From contig NZ_ANAH02000064.1 in NCBI RefSeq assembly GCF_000335475.2, positions 310,001-374,000 on the forward strand: a stretch of 64,000 nt of DNA, read 5' to 3'. This document shows, in pieces, positions 41,515 to 50,640 of the stretch (positions are counted from its first letter, which is position 1; each line of letters begins with the position of its first letter). The position numbers and the translations under genes were made by a program. The DNA is from Cystobacter fuscus DSM 2262 (GTDB lineage: Bacteria; Myxococcota; Myxococcia; Myxococcales; Myxococcaceae). Below the pieces are notes generated by a model. That model was not told where the DNA came from. It saw only the letters and a list, made by a program, of their open reading frames with translations, and searched no databases.

Positions 41515-44500
41515 GTGGCTCCGCCAATCCCTTCCTGGGACCCCAGCCCTACCGCGCGAGCGAACGGGACCGCTTCTTCGGCCGGGAGGAGTCCACGCGC
41601 AGGCTGGTGCAAGGCATCCTTTCCTGGCCCTGCTTCCTGCTCTTCGGACCCTCGGGAGCAGGCAAGTCCTCGTTGATGCGGGCCGGAGTGATTCCCCTGC
41701 TGGAGGAGAAGCATGAGTTCCGTGTGGTCCGCGTCGAGGGCTGGCTGGCCAGCCACGGGCCCCTCGAGTGGCTCGTCCAGGCGATGTTCGCGGATCTGCG
41801 GCTCGGCGCGCCGCCCGCGGGGATGCGACCGGACGAGGCACTCGAGGAAGCGGTGCGGCTGGCGGAGCGGCGCTCGAACCGGCCGGTGTTGCTCTACCTG
41901 GATCAGCTCGAGCAACTCCTCCTGCCCGGACGCGACTCGGAGCAGACGGACGCGCTGCTCGAGGGCCTGGTGCGCCTGGTCCGCAGCCCCTTCCGGGGAC
42001 TGCAGCTCGTGCTGCTGCTGCGCGAGGACTACCTGGGGCGCTTCCGGGAGCGATTGCGTAGCGCGGCGGAGCTGCTGGAGCACGGCAGCCGGCTCGGCCC
42101 GCTCACGGTGCGCGAAATGGGGGAGGTGGCGCGCAGGCTGGCGGCCTCCGGCACCCCCGCGCAGCACTGGCTCCCGCCCGAACTGCTGGAGCTGATGCTT
42201 CAGGTCCGGGTGCCAGGACAGGACGCCACGGAGGAGGCGGAGGTCCAGGCCGCCTTCGCGCAGATCGTCTGCCGCGCCCTTTGGGAGGAGCGTGCCGCTG
42301 GGAAGGAGGTGCGGGGGCCGGTGGCGGCCGAGCCCATCCTGCATCGCTACCTGGATGCGACGTTGGAGGGGCTGGGGCCCCTGGCGGGGGATGCCCGGCG
42401 GCTGCTGGAGGAGCACCTGGTGGCCAGCGATGGGAGCCGGGCGTTGCTGACGGAGCGGCAGGCCCAGGCCGCGCTCCCGCCGGGACAGGCCGAGCGGGTG
42501 CTGACCGCCCTGGAGGGCACCGCGGTGCTGCTGGCCGGAGAGCACCACGGCAGCCGCTACTTCGAGCTCGGCCACGACTGGCTGGCGAGGAAGGTCTTCG
42601 AGCTGCGGCGGGAGCGGATTCGGGACGAGGCGTCCCAACGGGAACTCGAGCGGGAGCGTGCCCGCTGGCGGCGGTTGCGGCTCATCTCCGTGGTGGCCCT
42701 GGCGGTGGCCGTGGTGATGGGGGGCTTGTTCCTGTGGGCACGTGCACAGGCGGAGCGGGCCCGCAACCAGTCCCTGATGTCGGGGTCGCGGGAGCTGCTC
42801 GAGCGCGGCCAATCCGCGATGGTCATGAAGCTATTGCTAGAAGTCCATCGGCCGGAGCGGATCCGGGGGTGGGCGACCCTCGCGTACGGAGCCCTGGCAC
42901 AGAGCGCGCCAGAGGTGACGTTCCGCGCCTCGGGAGCGCTCTCCGCGGCACGCGTAAGCCCGGATGGCCAGCACGTCGTCACCGCCAGCGAGGAGGGGAC
43001 AGTCCAGGTGTGGCGGACGGATGGCACGGGCCAGCCCGTGGAGTTGAAGGGGCAAGGGGCGCGTCTCATCTCCGTGGCTTTTTCTCCGGATGGTCAGTTC
43101 GTCGTCACTTCCTCGTGGGACGGCACGGCGCGGGTGTGGCGCGTGGACGGGACGGGCCAGGTCGTGGAGTTGAAGGGACACACCGGCGCGATTGCGTCCG
43201 CCGCCTTCAGCCCGGATGGGCAGAACGTCGTCACCGCGTCCATCGACGGGACAGCGCGGGTATGGCGAGCGGATGGGACGGGCGAGCCCCTCGTGCTCCG
43301 GGGACACGCGGGAACAGTCACCTCCGCCGCCTTCAGCCCGGAGGGCCAGCGCATCGTCACCTCGGGAGTTGACGGGACGGCACGCGTATGGCGAACCGAT
43401 GGGAGGGGCAAGCCCCTCGTGCTCGCGGGGCACACGCAAGAAGTCTTGTCCGCCGCCTTCAGCCCGGATGGGCAGCACATCGTCACCGCCTCGTGGGACA
43501 GGACTGCGCGGGTGTGGCGGGCGGATGGAACGGGCCAGCCCCGAGTGCTGCGAGGGCATGTGGGAAAGGTCATCTCCGCCGCCTTCAGCCCGGATGGGCA
43601 GCGCGTCGTCACGGCAAGCACCGACGGGACGGCGCGGGTGTGGCGGGCGGATGGAGCGGGCCAGCCCGTGGAGCTCAGGGGACACACGGCGCAGGTGCAG
43701 TCCGCCGTCTTCAGCCCGGATGGGCAGCGCGTCGCCACCTCGGGTGCTGACGGGACAGCGCGCGTGTGGTGGGCGGATGGAACGGGCCGGCCCGTGGTGC
43801 TCGAGGGGCACAAGGCGCTGATCACGTCCGCCGTCTTCAGCCCGGATGGGCAGCGCGTCGTCACCGCCTCGTGGGACGGCACGGCGCGCGTGTGGCGGGC
43901 CGACGGCCCGACGGAGCCGAGGATGCTCCGTCGGCACGCGGACGCAGTCACCTCCGCTGCCTTCAGCCCGGATGGGCAGCGCGTCGTCACCGCTTCGTGG
44001 GACGGCACGGCGCGCGTGTGGCGGTCGGACGGGACGGGCGAACCCGTGGTGTTGCGAGGGCACAAGGAGCGGGTGCAATCCGCCGCCTTCAGCCCGGACG
44101 GCCAAAGCATCGTCACCGCTTCGTGGGACGGCACGGCGCGGGTGTGGCGGGCGGATGGGACGGGCGAGCCCCTCGTGCTCCGGGGACACGAGGGAGTGGT
44201 CATTTCCGCCGCCTTCAGCCCGGAGGGCCAGCGCATCGTCACGGCAGGCTTCGACGGAACGGCGCGGGTGTGGCGAGCGGATGGGACGGGCGAGCCCCTC
44301 GTGCTCCGGGGACACGAGGGAGTGGTCATTTCCGCCGCCTTCAGCCCGGAGGGGCAGCGCATCGTCACCTCGGGAAATGACGGGACGGTGCGGGTGTGGC
44401 GGGCGGATGGGACGGGCGCGCCCCTCGTGCTGCGAGGGCACGAGGGACAGGTCAGCTCCGCCGCCTTCAGCCCGGAGGGCCAGCGTGTCATCACCTCGGG

Positions 44501-44936
44501 CGCTGACGGGACGGTACGCGTATGGCGGGCGGATGGGACGGGCGAGCCCCTCGTGCTGGATGGGCGCCAAGGGCCGATCCGGTCCGCCGCCTTCAGCCCG
44601 GACGGCCAGCGCATCGCCACTTCGGGAGATGATGGGACCGCGCGGGTATGGCGGGCGGATGGGACGGGCGAGCCCCTTCTCCTGAAAGGACACACCGGGC
44701 CGGTCCAATTCGTTGCCTTCAGCCCGGATGGTCGGCAACTCGTGACAGCCGGCGCTGACAGGACCGCGAGGATCTGGACCCTCCTCTCGATCCCTGAACT
44801 CCAGCGACATCTGCGTCATGACAACAAGGACTGCCTGACGCCGGACCTGCGCGAGACCTACCTCAACGAGCGCGAAGCGCGGGCCCGCAAGCGTTACGCC
44901 GACTGCGAGCGCTCCCAGGGCCGCACTGCCTCCTGA
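41511..44936 (+). CDS. nSTAND ATPase with membrane helix and 15 WD40 repeats
   Basis: 1141 residues. The N-terminus has the nSTAND signature 'NPFLGPQPY...FFGRE', Walker A 'GPSGAGKSS' (~46-54) and Walker B '[11 protein letters not shown]'. A winged-helix-like part ends '[12 protein letters not shown]'. A membrane helix lies at ~388-408, followed by a short helical linker. Residues ~475-1105 form 15 WD40 repeats of 42 residues, enough for two seven-bladed propellers plus one extra. nSTAND proteins detect a ligand with their repeats and then activate an effector. The effector here is most likely the co-translated CHAT protease. ATG 41511 overlaps the upstream stop (ATGA). Confidence 0.85.
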   Translation: MSGSANPFLGPQPYRASERDRFFGREESTRRLVQGILSWPCFLLFGPSGAGKSSLMRAGVIPLLEEKHEFRVVRVEGWLASHGPLEWLVQAMFADLRLGAPPAGMRPDEALEEAVRLAERRSNRPVLLYLDQLEQLLLPGRDSEQTDALLEGLVRLVRSPFRGLQLVLLLREDYLGRFRERLRSAAELLEHGSRLGPLTVREMGEVARRLAASGTPAQHWLPPELLELMLQVRVPGQDATEEAEVQAAFAQIVCRALWEERAAGKEVRGPVAAEPILHRYLDATLEGLGPLAGDARRLLEEHLVASDGSRALLTERQAQAALPPGQAERVLTALEGTAVLLAGEHHGSRYFELGHDWLARKVFELRRERIRDEASQRELERERARWRRLRLISVVALAVAVVMGGLFLWARAQAERARNQSLMSGSRELLERGQSAMVMKLLLEVHRPERIRGWATLAYGALAQSAPEVTFRASGALSAARVSPDGQHVVTASEEGTVQVWRTDGTGQPVELKGQGARLISVAFSPDGQFVVTSSWDGTARVWRVDGTGQVVELKGHTGAIASAAFSPDGQNVVTASIDGTARVWRADGTGEPLVLRGHAGTVTSAAFSPEGQRIVTSGVDGTARVWRTDGRGKPLVLAGHTQEVLSAAFSPDGQHIVTASWDRTARVWRADGTGQPRVLRGHVGKVISAAFSPDGQRVVTASTDGTARVWRADGAGQPVELRGHTAQVQSAVFSPDGQRVATSGADGTARVWWADGTGRPVVLEGHKALITSAVFSPDGQRVVTASWDGTARVWRADGPTEPRMLRRHADAVTSAAFSPDGQRVVTASWDGTARVWRSDGTGEPVVLRGHKERVQSAAFSPDGQSIVTASWDGTARVWRADGTGEPLVLRGHEGVVISAAFSPEGQRIVTAGFDGTARVWRADGTGEPLVLRGHEGVVISAAFSPEGQRIVTSGNDGTVRVWRADGTGAPLVLRGHEGQVSSAAFSPEGQRVITSGADGTVRVWRADGTGEPLVLDGRQGPIRSAAFSPDGQRIATSGDDGTARVWRADGTGEPLLLKGHTGPVQFVAFSPDGRQLVTAGADRTARIWTLLSIPELQRHLRHDNKDCLTPDLRETYLNEREARARKRYADCERSQGRTAS
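42945..44815 (+). repeat. Fifteen 126-bp tandem repeats encoding WD40 blades
   Basis: The unit encodes '[20 protein letters not shown]' followed by 'RVWRADGTG'-type and 'LRGH'-type segments. Spacing is an exact 126 bp from blade to blade. Some neighbouring copies are almost identical in DNA (for example ~44150-44244 and ~44276-44370), which points to recent duplication or gene conversion. Confidence 0.9.
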
Positions 44937-44955
44937 TCGCGCGGAGCGCCCCTCT

Positions 44956-46440
44956 CTACTTCGTGGCTCGCCGGAGCTGGAGCCGGACCGCCGGATCTCC
45001 CAGCAGGAGATAGCCTCGCAAGTCATTGCGGAGCATCCAGAGGTAGCCGAGCCGTTTGGGATCGATGGGGTCCGGCCGCTCCTCCTCGAGTGCTTCCTGC
45101 CGCTCCTGGTAGGCGGACATCAGGCTGTCATTCACGTCGCGGAAGGAGCGCATCAGGGCATCGAGCGCGACCCCCACCCGGCTGCCCTTCGCCAGGACCT
45201 CGAGCGCCGAGAGGATGCGGGACGCTCGGCTCTCGGCGAGATTGTCCGGGTTGGCGAAGCCGAAGTTCCAGGCCAGGTCACTGTGCCCCACGAAGGCCAG
45301 GGGACCGAGCGGATTGGCCAGCAGGGCCTGGGGAAGCGCGGCGAGGAAGGGGGGCTCTCCGGGCCGGGGCAGGTTGTCGAGCACGGCCTCGGGGCGGCCC
45401 GGGAAGCGCTTTTGCTTCGCCATCATCGACAGCCAGGCGTGGAAGGCACTCTTGCGCGGAGTCGCCGCCCCGAAACACGCCACGCAGAACCACATGCCCC
45501 CGGGGAGGAACGGCGACTGCCGGACCATGTCCGCGGTGAGCTCCCGCTCGGGCGCCAGACAGAGTGCTCCCTGCCTCGCCCGCTGCTGCTCGGCGGAGGC
45601 CCATCCTCCACTCGGCGCCCCCAACCCATGTGACACCGAGAGCAACACTCCCGAGCGCACCGTGCCAGCCACGCTCGGCAGCTCCTCCGCCTCCTCGCCG
45701 AGGAGGACCTCGAGCCGCCTCGCCAGCTGCTTGGGGAGCCATCTCGCCTCCACCATCTTCCGGCAGGGCTCCATCAGGAGCTGGTGGCCCTGAACGGTGG
45801 CCCGCGAGCCATCCGAGGCCGTGTAGAGCAGGACGTCCGCGGCCTCGGCCTGCTCTGAGGAGTGCTCGTGGGCCAGCACCTTGTCCACATAGGCACCATG
45901 GCTGGCGAGATCCGGTGTTCCCTCCGGTGTCGCGAAGTGCAACCGTCCCACGAAGGCGCCCTGGGCCAACACGTGCTGGAGTTCGAAGGAGACCTGCTGC
46001 GGGCTTCCGAGCACCAACAGGTACCTGGGCCGCTCCTCCGCGGGGACGCGCTCGTCCCGATACACCCGCTCTCTCCAGGTGACTGCCTGGGCCGCGTCCA
46101 TGTCCGGGTGCACCCGGTAGATCTTCACCTCCGCGTCCTGTTGCCGCGCCCGGTGCTCCACCAGTGGGGCAATGGCTCGCAGCAGCCGGTCGCCCTCGTC
46201 CCCCTCGGGCGAGATCACGCCCCAGCGCTGCTCGGGCAGTGCATTGGGGTCCGCGTCGGGTCTGTCGAGCAGGGGGACCTCCGCTCGGCGCGGCAGCCGC
46301 TCGGGCCGGGGGGCGCTCTGCACGGACGCCGGATCGAGCCCGGAGGGCAGGCTGGGCTGGTGATCATCGGCCCTGGCGAGCAGGAGTTCGAGTGTTTCCC
46401 GGAGTGGTTCCGACGGGGGTGTACGTTGCGGCGTGCCCAT
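44956..46440 (-). CDS. Caspase-like clan CD protease (C25/CHAT-like)
   Basis: 494 residues, no signal peptide. The catalytic dyad is recognisable: His271 in 'LLSVSHGLGAP' and Cys322 in 'FCVACFGAATP', followed by the 'GPLAFVGHSDLAW' strand that ends the caspase-like core in C25/CHAT proteins. The first ~250 residues are an unrecognised alpha/beta region with 'RYLLVLGSPQQVSFELQHVL'. A helical tail follows the protease core. It is convergent with the CHAT-nSTAND pair (19 bp between stops), so both clan CD proteases sit at one locus. It could be a second effector or a protease processed by the first. Confidence 0.65.
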   Translation of the reverse strand: MGTPQRTPPSEPLRETLELLLARADDHQPSLPSGLDPASVQSAPRPERLPRRAEVPLLDRPDADPNALPEQRWGVISPEGDEGDRLLRAIAPLVEHRARQQDAEVKIYRVHPDMDAAQAVTWRERVYRDERVPAEERPRYLLVLGSPQQVSFELQHVLAQGAFVGRLHFATPEGTPDLASHGAYVDKVLAHEHSSEQAEAADVLLYTASDGSRATVQGHQLLMEPCRKMVEARWLPKQLARRLEVLLGEEAEELPSVAGTVRSGVLLSVSHGLGAPSGGWASAEQQRARQGALCLAPERELTADMVRQSPFLPGGMWFCVACFGAATPRKSAFHAWLSMMAKQKRFPGRPEAVLDNLPRPGEPPFLAALPQALLANPLGPLAFVGHSDLAWNFGFANPDNLAESRASRILSALEVLAKGSRVGVALDALMRSFRDVNDSLMSAYQERQEALEEERPDPIDPKRLGYLWMLRNDLRGYLLLGDPAVRLQLRRATK

Positions 46441-46588
46441 GACGCTTCTCTTGGTGGCCTTCCCCTGGGAGTCTTGTCACTTCAACGTTGGGCTGAACTC
46501 CATCTATGTCTGGATGATGGATGGAAGGAACACACTGGCTCCGGGCGAGCTGCCGCGGTTCGAAGAAACCCACCGGGTGAGCCCGGGG

Positions 46589-47872
46589 TCATCGCTCCCC
46601 GCCCGGCAGCGAATAGAGGAGGTTCATGGCCAACGCCACCTCTCCGGACTGCCTCCCCACGAGGGTCCAGTTCACGCCGCCGGACACGGCCACCCCGCTC
46701 CGCCCGAGGGGAAGGCTGGCACCCCACTGGGCCTGCAGGTAGTTGCCAGGCCGGCTCGCGAGGCTGAGGACACGCACCTGTGAGTCCTGGCCGAGATGGC
46801 CCCTCAACCCGAGGCTCGAATGCAGTCTCGGCAGGCCTCGCGGGAGCCGTGCCTTCACGGCCAGCGCGGCGGCCAGGCTCAGGCCCAGGGCACTGTCGCC
46901 AGGCGGAAGCAGGCAGTCCGGGCCGAGCGAGGCCATGGCGTCTATCCTCCACGGCGCGCGCGCATCCCCGACGAGGCCGAACGTCCCGGCGCCCAGGAGC
47001 GCCGCTCGAAAGGGCACGGTGCTGGACCGGGTCGCGGGAACATCCAACTGCACGTTGAGCCCTCCATGAGAAGAGTCGAGCGCGTCCTGGTAGCCAGCGA
47101 GGGCCTTCTGGTACGGGGCTCTCGCGGACGCCGCGGCCAGGAGGCGGGCGGGAAGCTCCGGGGAGCAGGCGGCGAGCCCGTCGAGCGTGACGGGCGTCGT
47201 GAAGAGGGCGTCGAGACACCGTGCACGCTGCTCGGGAGTGAGCGTGTCGAGCGCGCGCCTCAAGTCCTCGCGAAACCAGCCCTCCGTGGTGAACACCTGC
47301 CGCGAGGCCTGGAGCAGCGTGGCCGACAGGGTCTCGAACTCGCGGTGGGCCCTCGCGGCGCCGACGAAGTCGAGGTTGGCCCTCAAGCCGAGGAAGGCGT
47401 CGCGGGGCAGTTCCATGAAGAGCGCGGGCAGCACGACGCTGACATCGAAGAGACGCGAGAGCCGCACGAAGGAGCCTCGGCCCTGGCTCGCGATGGCGAG
47501 CGGGTTGACCGAGAAGGAGAAGAGCCCGACGCGGTTGGATGGAGTGGCGACGATGCCCAGCGAGGCCCCCGCGAGCCCGACCGTCTGGACCTGGGCCGGG
47601 GCATCGATCTGGCCGGGCGTGCCGGCGAGTCCGGCACCGAGAACCGGTTGAATCGCCTCGCGATTCACGACCTCGACGGCTTCGTCCTCCTGGAGGCGAA
47701 GCCCGAGGCGCGATTCATCCACCGCGAAGGTGCTGCTCAGGCGGGCACAGGCCTCCTGCTCATTCGAGGGGCAGCTCGCCGCTCCAGGACAAATGGGTTG
47801 CAGTGCGCGATAGCGCTCCAGACATGGCTCTGGCGTCTGAGCCATGACGAGTGCCAGGACAGCGACAATCAT
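46589..47872 (-). CDS. Exported envelope protein, probably outer-membrane, function unknown
   Basis: 427 residues from ATG 47872. A short signal peptide ('MIVAVLALVMAQT') is followed by a mature N-terminus with several Cys. The centre is helical ('ETLSATLLQASRQVF'), and the C-terminal ~150 residues have alternating strands ('LSLAAALAVKARL', 'VAVSGGVNWTLVG', 'VALAMNLLYSL') that look like an outer-membrane barrel. The longer frame upstream to 48007 lacks a signal. It precedes the clan CD protease gene on the same strand by 148 bp, so the two may be co-transcribed. Confidence 0.6.
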   Translation of the reverse strand: MIVAVLALVMAQTPEPCLERYRALQPICPGAASCPSNEQEACARLSSTFAVDESRLGLRLQEDEAVEVVNREAIQPVLGAGLAGTPGQIDAPAQVQTVGLAGASLGIVATPSNRVGLFSFSVNPLAIASQGRGSFVRLSRLFDVSVVLPALFMELPRDAFLGLRANLDFVGAARAHREFETLSATLLQASRQVFTTEGWFREDLRRALDTLTPEQRARCLDALFTTPVTLDGLAACSPELPARLLAAASARAPYQKALAGYQDALDSSHGGLNVQLDVPATRSSTVPFRAALLGAGTFGLVGDARAPWRIDAMASLGPDCLLPPGDSALGLSLAAALAVKARLPRGLPRLHSSLGLRGHLGQDSQVRVLSLASRPGNYLQAQWGASLPLGRSGVAVSGGVNWTLVGRQSGEVALAMNLLYSLPGGER

Positions 47873-47961
47873 GAATGAACCCCCGCCCGAATCTCGCCCC
47901 GAGAACAGGACTCGGCCAGCGGGCCAGGAGGGCAGGGCATTCGTGAGCCAGGGACACCTGG

Positions 47962-47996
47962 TCGCACAGCCTTCACCATGGGTGAACACTGTGCGA
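47962..47996. promoter_or_regulatory. 35-bp interrupted palindrome between divergent genes
   Basis: TCGCACAG-2 nt-TTCACC-ATG-GGTGAA-2 nt-CTGTGCGA: both outer 8-bp and inner 6-bp arms pair perfectly around one centre. It lies between the envelope-protein gene and the cupredoxin/multicopper-oxidase locus, where an operator for a dimeric (possibly metal-responsive) regulator would be expected. The regulator itself is not in the window. Confidence 0.5.
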
Positions 47997-48061
47997 TGGC
48001 CACCCATGGTGTTCCTCGCGGATGGATGTCACCTCCTTGGGCGCTCAAAGGAGGAGCCCCC

Positions 48062-49578
48062 ATGCCAGACTGGATGATCAAGATTGAAAGGAAGAGCAAG
48101 AGAAGAAGAAAGGCCTCCAGGCTCTCTCGTATCGACTTCACTCCCAATCCCCAGGAAGCCCTGGCGGGAGATGTCATCAACTGGAAGAACAACGATACCG
48201 TGGCTCACTGGCCGGCTCCGATCCGGAACGGGCAGCCGGACAAGATGGGCTATATGTCCCATGAGATTCCGCCAGGTGCGACGTCCGACATCGCGTTCTC
48301 TCCCGATGCAGTCAAGGAGGACACCGAGCTCGAGTATGCAAAGAGCTCCCCATCGGCGCAGGGGCTGCCCCGGGGACCTACTGGTATCACGCACACAAGC
48401 ACGGCTCGTCGGCCCTCAACGTCGCCAATGGCATGGCCGGAGCCTTCATCATCGAGGGGGAGTACGACGACACGCTGAGGGCTTTCTACAAGCCCAAGGG
48501 AGGGTTGACGGAACAGGTGCTCGTCATCCAGCAGATCGGCGTCTCTTCCCGCCTGATTGCTCCGCGGGAAGACCCCCGGCCCTTTTTGTCCATCAATGGC
48601 CGGCGCCAGCCCGTCATCCAGATGAAGCCGGGCGAGGTCCAGTTGTGGCGCTTCGTGAACGCCGCCTGGGTGAGTGGCGTTCAATTCTTCGACCCGAAGA
48701 GCTATGACCCCAAGAATACCACCGAGTGGCGCCAGACCGCGCGAGATGGCATCCAACTCAGCCCGGAAAACTACGCGAGAGCCGCGAAGGACAATTCACC
48801 CTTCCTGTTGTCGCCCGGGAACCGGGTGGACCTGCTCGTCAAGGCTCCCGCGGTTGCTGGGAGGTATGATCTGCGGTTCGCCGATGCCATCAGCACCAAC
48901 ACCCCACAGGACAAGGTCAATGATCCGATCCTCCTGACCATCCAGGTTTCAGCAGCCCCCAGCGTGGACATGCCGTTCCCTTCCGAGCAGGACTTTCCCA
49001 AGCTCCCCAGCTTCCTGAAGGACATCGACCCCGCGACGATCCACATATCGCGAGAAGTCACCTTCAACACCAAGGAGACGCCAGTCCAGGACAAGCCTGA
49101 CCTGATAGATGAAACGATCAACGGTGAGCTGTTCAAGGACCAGACGATCTCTCAATCCATGCTTCAGGACACCGCGGAGGAATGGACGCTCGTCAACACG
49201 ACTCGCCCTCCACCGGGCGTCGCGCATCCCTTCCACATCCACGTCAATCCATTCCAGGTGATCGAGGTCTTTGATCCCAACGACCCCCAAGAGCAGGATC
49301 CGAATAATACGGAGTGTTACAAGATCGATGACCCCTCCACCTGGAAGTCGTGCAAACCACCCCTCGAGAAACCTTATGTCTGGCGGGACACGATCGCGAT
49401 TCCAGCGGCACGGGGCACGGACAAGGGGGACGTCCCCGGCCATGTGAAGGTACGAACCCGTTTCGACGACTTCCCCGGCCAGTTCGTCCTCCACTGCCAC
49501 ATCCTCATCCACGAGGACCACGGAATGATGCAGTTGATCCAGGTCGTCCCCAACAAGGTGATGATCAAGCATCACTGA
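48062..49578 (+). pseudogene. Broken cupredoxin/multicopper oxidase fusion
   Basis: ATG 48062 follows a perfect AAAGGAGG 7 nt upstream. The first ~90 codons (to ~48340) encode a stand-alone-type cupredoxin ('DWMIKI', 'GDVINWKNNDTVAHWPAP') whose copper-binding Cys-x-x-His-Pro end is missing. Between ~48340 and ~48373 the frame changes. The next frame begins inside a multicopper oxidase at 'GTYWYHAHKHGSSALNVANG' and continues to 49578 with intact C-terminal copper motifs 'HPFHIHVNPFQV' and 'HCHILIHEDHGMMQ'. The first oxidase motif (HxHG) is gone, so no active enzyme can form. The best reading is a deletion joining two formerly adjacent genes. Confidence 0.7.
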
Positions 49579-49614
49579 AGCCGAGGCCGTTGGCCATGGA
49601 AGTCGGCGGGCGCC

Positions 49615-50571
49615 TTATTCGAAGCGCTCCATGATCCGGCGGGGGGTGTCATTGAACATCAGCCGGAGCACGTCCGGACGCGAGTAGTGCCCCACCGGGT
49701 CGGCCACGGCCTTGGCGAGCGGGATGAGCCCCAGGTCGATGTCCGCGTACAAGAGCCCCTCGGCGCGCTCGTCCAGTGGCTGCGCCAGGGGCCGGCCATC
49801 CGGGCCGTAGATCATCGAGAAGCCGCCTCCGGGCAGCAGCATCTTCGCCCGGTCCGGTGAATCACACAGCAGCTCCGTCATCTCCTGGGAGACCGTGGCG
49901 CACGAGCCGATGACGAAGCAACTGCCCTCCACCGCGTACATCCGGCTGGCGGCGAGGTTCACCTCGGGGCCGAGCGCGTATGCCATGTCGCGGTAGAGCG
50001 AGAAGCTGGGCCAGGAGCCCACGTGGAGCTGCTCGCCCTGGGTGAACATCGCCTGCTTCACCAGGGGTTGGACGTGCTCCCAGCAGTTGAGCGCCCCCAG
50101 CCGGCCGAGCGCCGTGTCGTGCACCTTCAGGTCCCCACCATCGCCCTCGCCGAACACCGTGCGCTCGGCGTGCGTGGGCTTGAGCTTGCGCCGCGCGGCG
50201 ATGAGCCCGCCCTCCGGGCCGATGAGGGCCTGGCCCATGTAGAGGCTGGACCCGGAGCGCTCGCTGTAGCCCATCACCACGTGGATGCCATGCCGCCGGG
50301 CCGCGTCGCGCAGCCGCGCCATGTGGGGGCCCTCCACCGTGAGCGATTGGTCGAAGTAGCGCTGCACGAAGCGCATGCCCCACGCGGGCGCGCCGAGCCA
50401 GATCCAGAACGGATAGCCGGGCAGCCACGTCTCCGGGAAGGCGATGAGCGAGGCACCCTGGCTGGCGGCCTCGGCGATGAGACGCTCGGCCTTGTCCACA
50501 CCGGCGTCGAGGTCGAGGAACGCGGGAGCGGCCTGCACGGCCGCGGCCTTGAATCGGGGAGGAGTCGTCAT
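49615..50571 (-). CDS. Nitrilase-family carbon-nitrogen hydrolase
   Basis: 318 residues from ATG 50571, with GAGGGG upstream. The Glu-Lys-Cys triad is present: Glu47 ('AFPETWLPG'), Lys131 ('RRKLKPTHAE') and Cys163 ('ALNCWEH'). The motifs 'FPETWLPGYPFW' and 'HAERTVFGEGDG' are those of true aliphatic/aryl nitrilases rather than amidases. It probably converts a nitrile to the acid plus ammonia; the substrate is unknown. It stands alone; a terminator-like hairpin lies between it and the next gene. Confidence 0.9.
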   Translation of the reverse strand: MTTPPRFKAAAVQAAPAFLDLDAGVDKAERLIAEAASQGASLIAFPETWLPGYPFWIWLGAPAWGMRFVQRYFDQSLTVEGPHMARLRDAARRHGIHVVMGYSERSGSSLYMGQALIGPEGGLIAARRKLKPTHAERTVFGEGDGGDLKVHDTALGRLGALNCWEHVQPLVKQAMFTQGEQLHVGSWPSFSLYRDMAYALGPEVNLAASRMYAVEGSCFVIGSCATVSQEMTELLCDSPDRAKMLLPGGGFSMIYGPDGRPLAQPLDERAEGLLYADIDLGLIPLAKAVADPVGHYSRPDVLRLMFNDTPRRIMERFE

Positions 50572-50607
50572 CGCCCCTCTGTACCTCTTCGGCCGACACG
50601 TGTCCTA

Positions 50608-50630
50608 CCGCCCTGGCTGCTCCAGGGCGG
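50608..50630 (-). terminator. Hairpin after the MYXO-CTERM-like gene
   Basis: CCGCCCTGG (50608-50616) and CCAGGGCGG (50622-50630) form a perfect 9-bp stem with a 5-nt loop, 11 bp beyond the stop codon of the minus-strand gene ending at 50641. It also insulates the nitrilase gene. Confidence 0.55.
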
Positions 50631-50640
50631 GGAAGGGCGG

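Noticed and set aside
42945-44815. Regular 126-bp repeats considered as a CRISPR or minisatellite array
   Set aside because: There are no short spacers; the repeats stay in frame and encode WD40 blades.
42837-45026. A 729-codon minus-strand frame with repeats
   Set aside because: The periodicity is only the antisense reading of the WD40 repeats.
46433-46783. A plus-strand frame beginning MPMTLLLVAFPWE, possibly a small exported protein
   Set aside because: Only the first ~45 codons look plausible; there is no ribosome-binding site and the rest is antisense to the envelope-protein gene.
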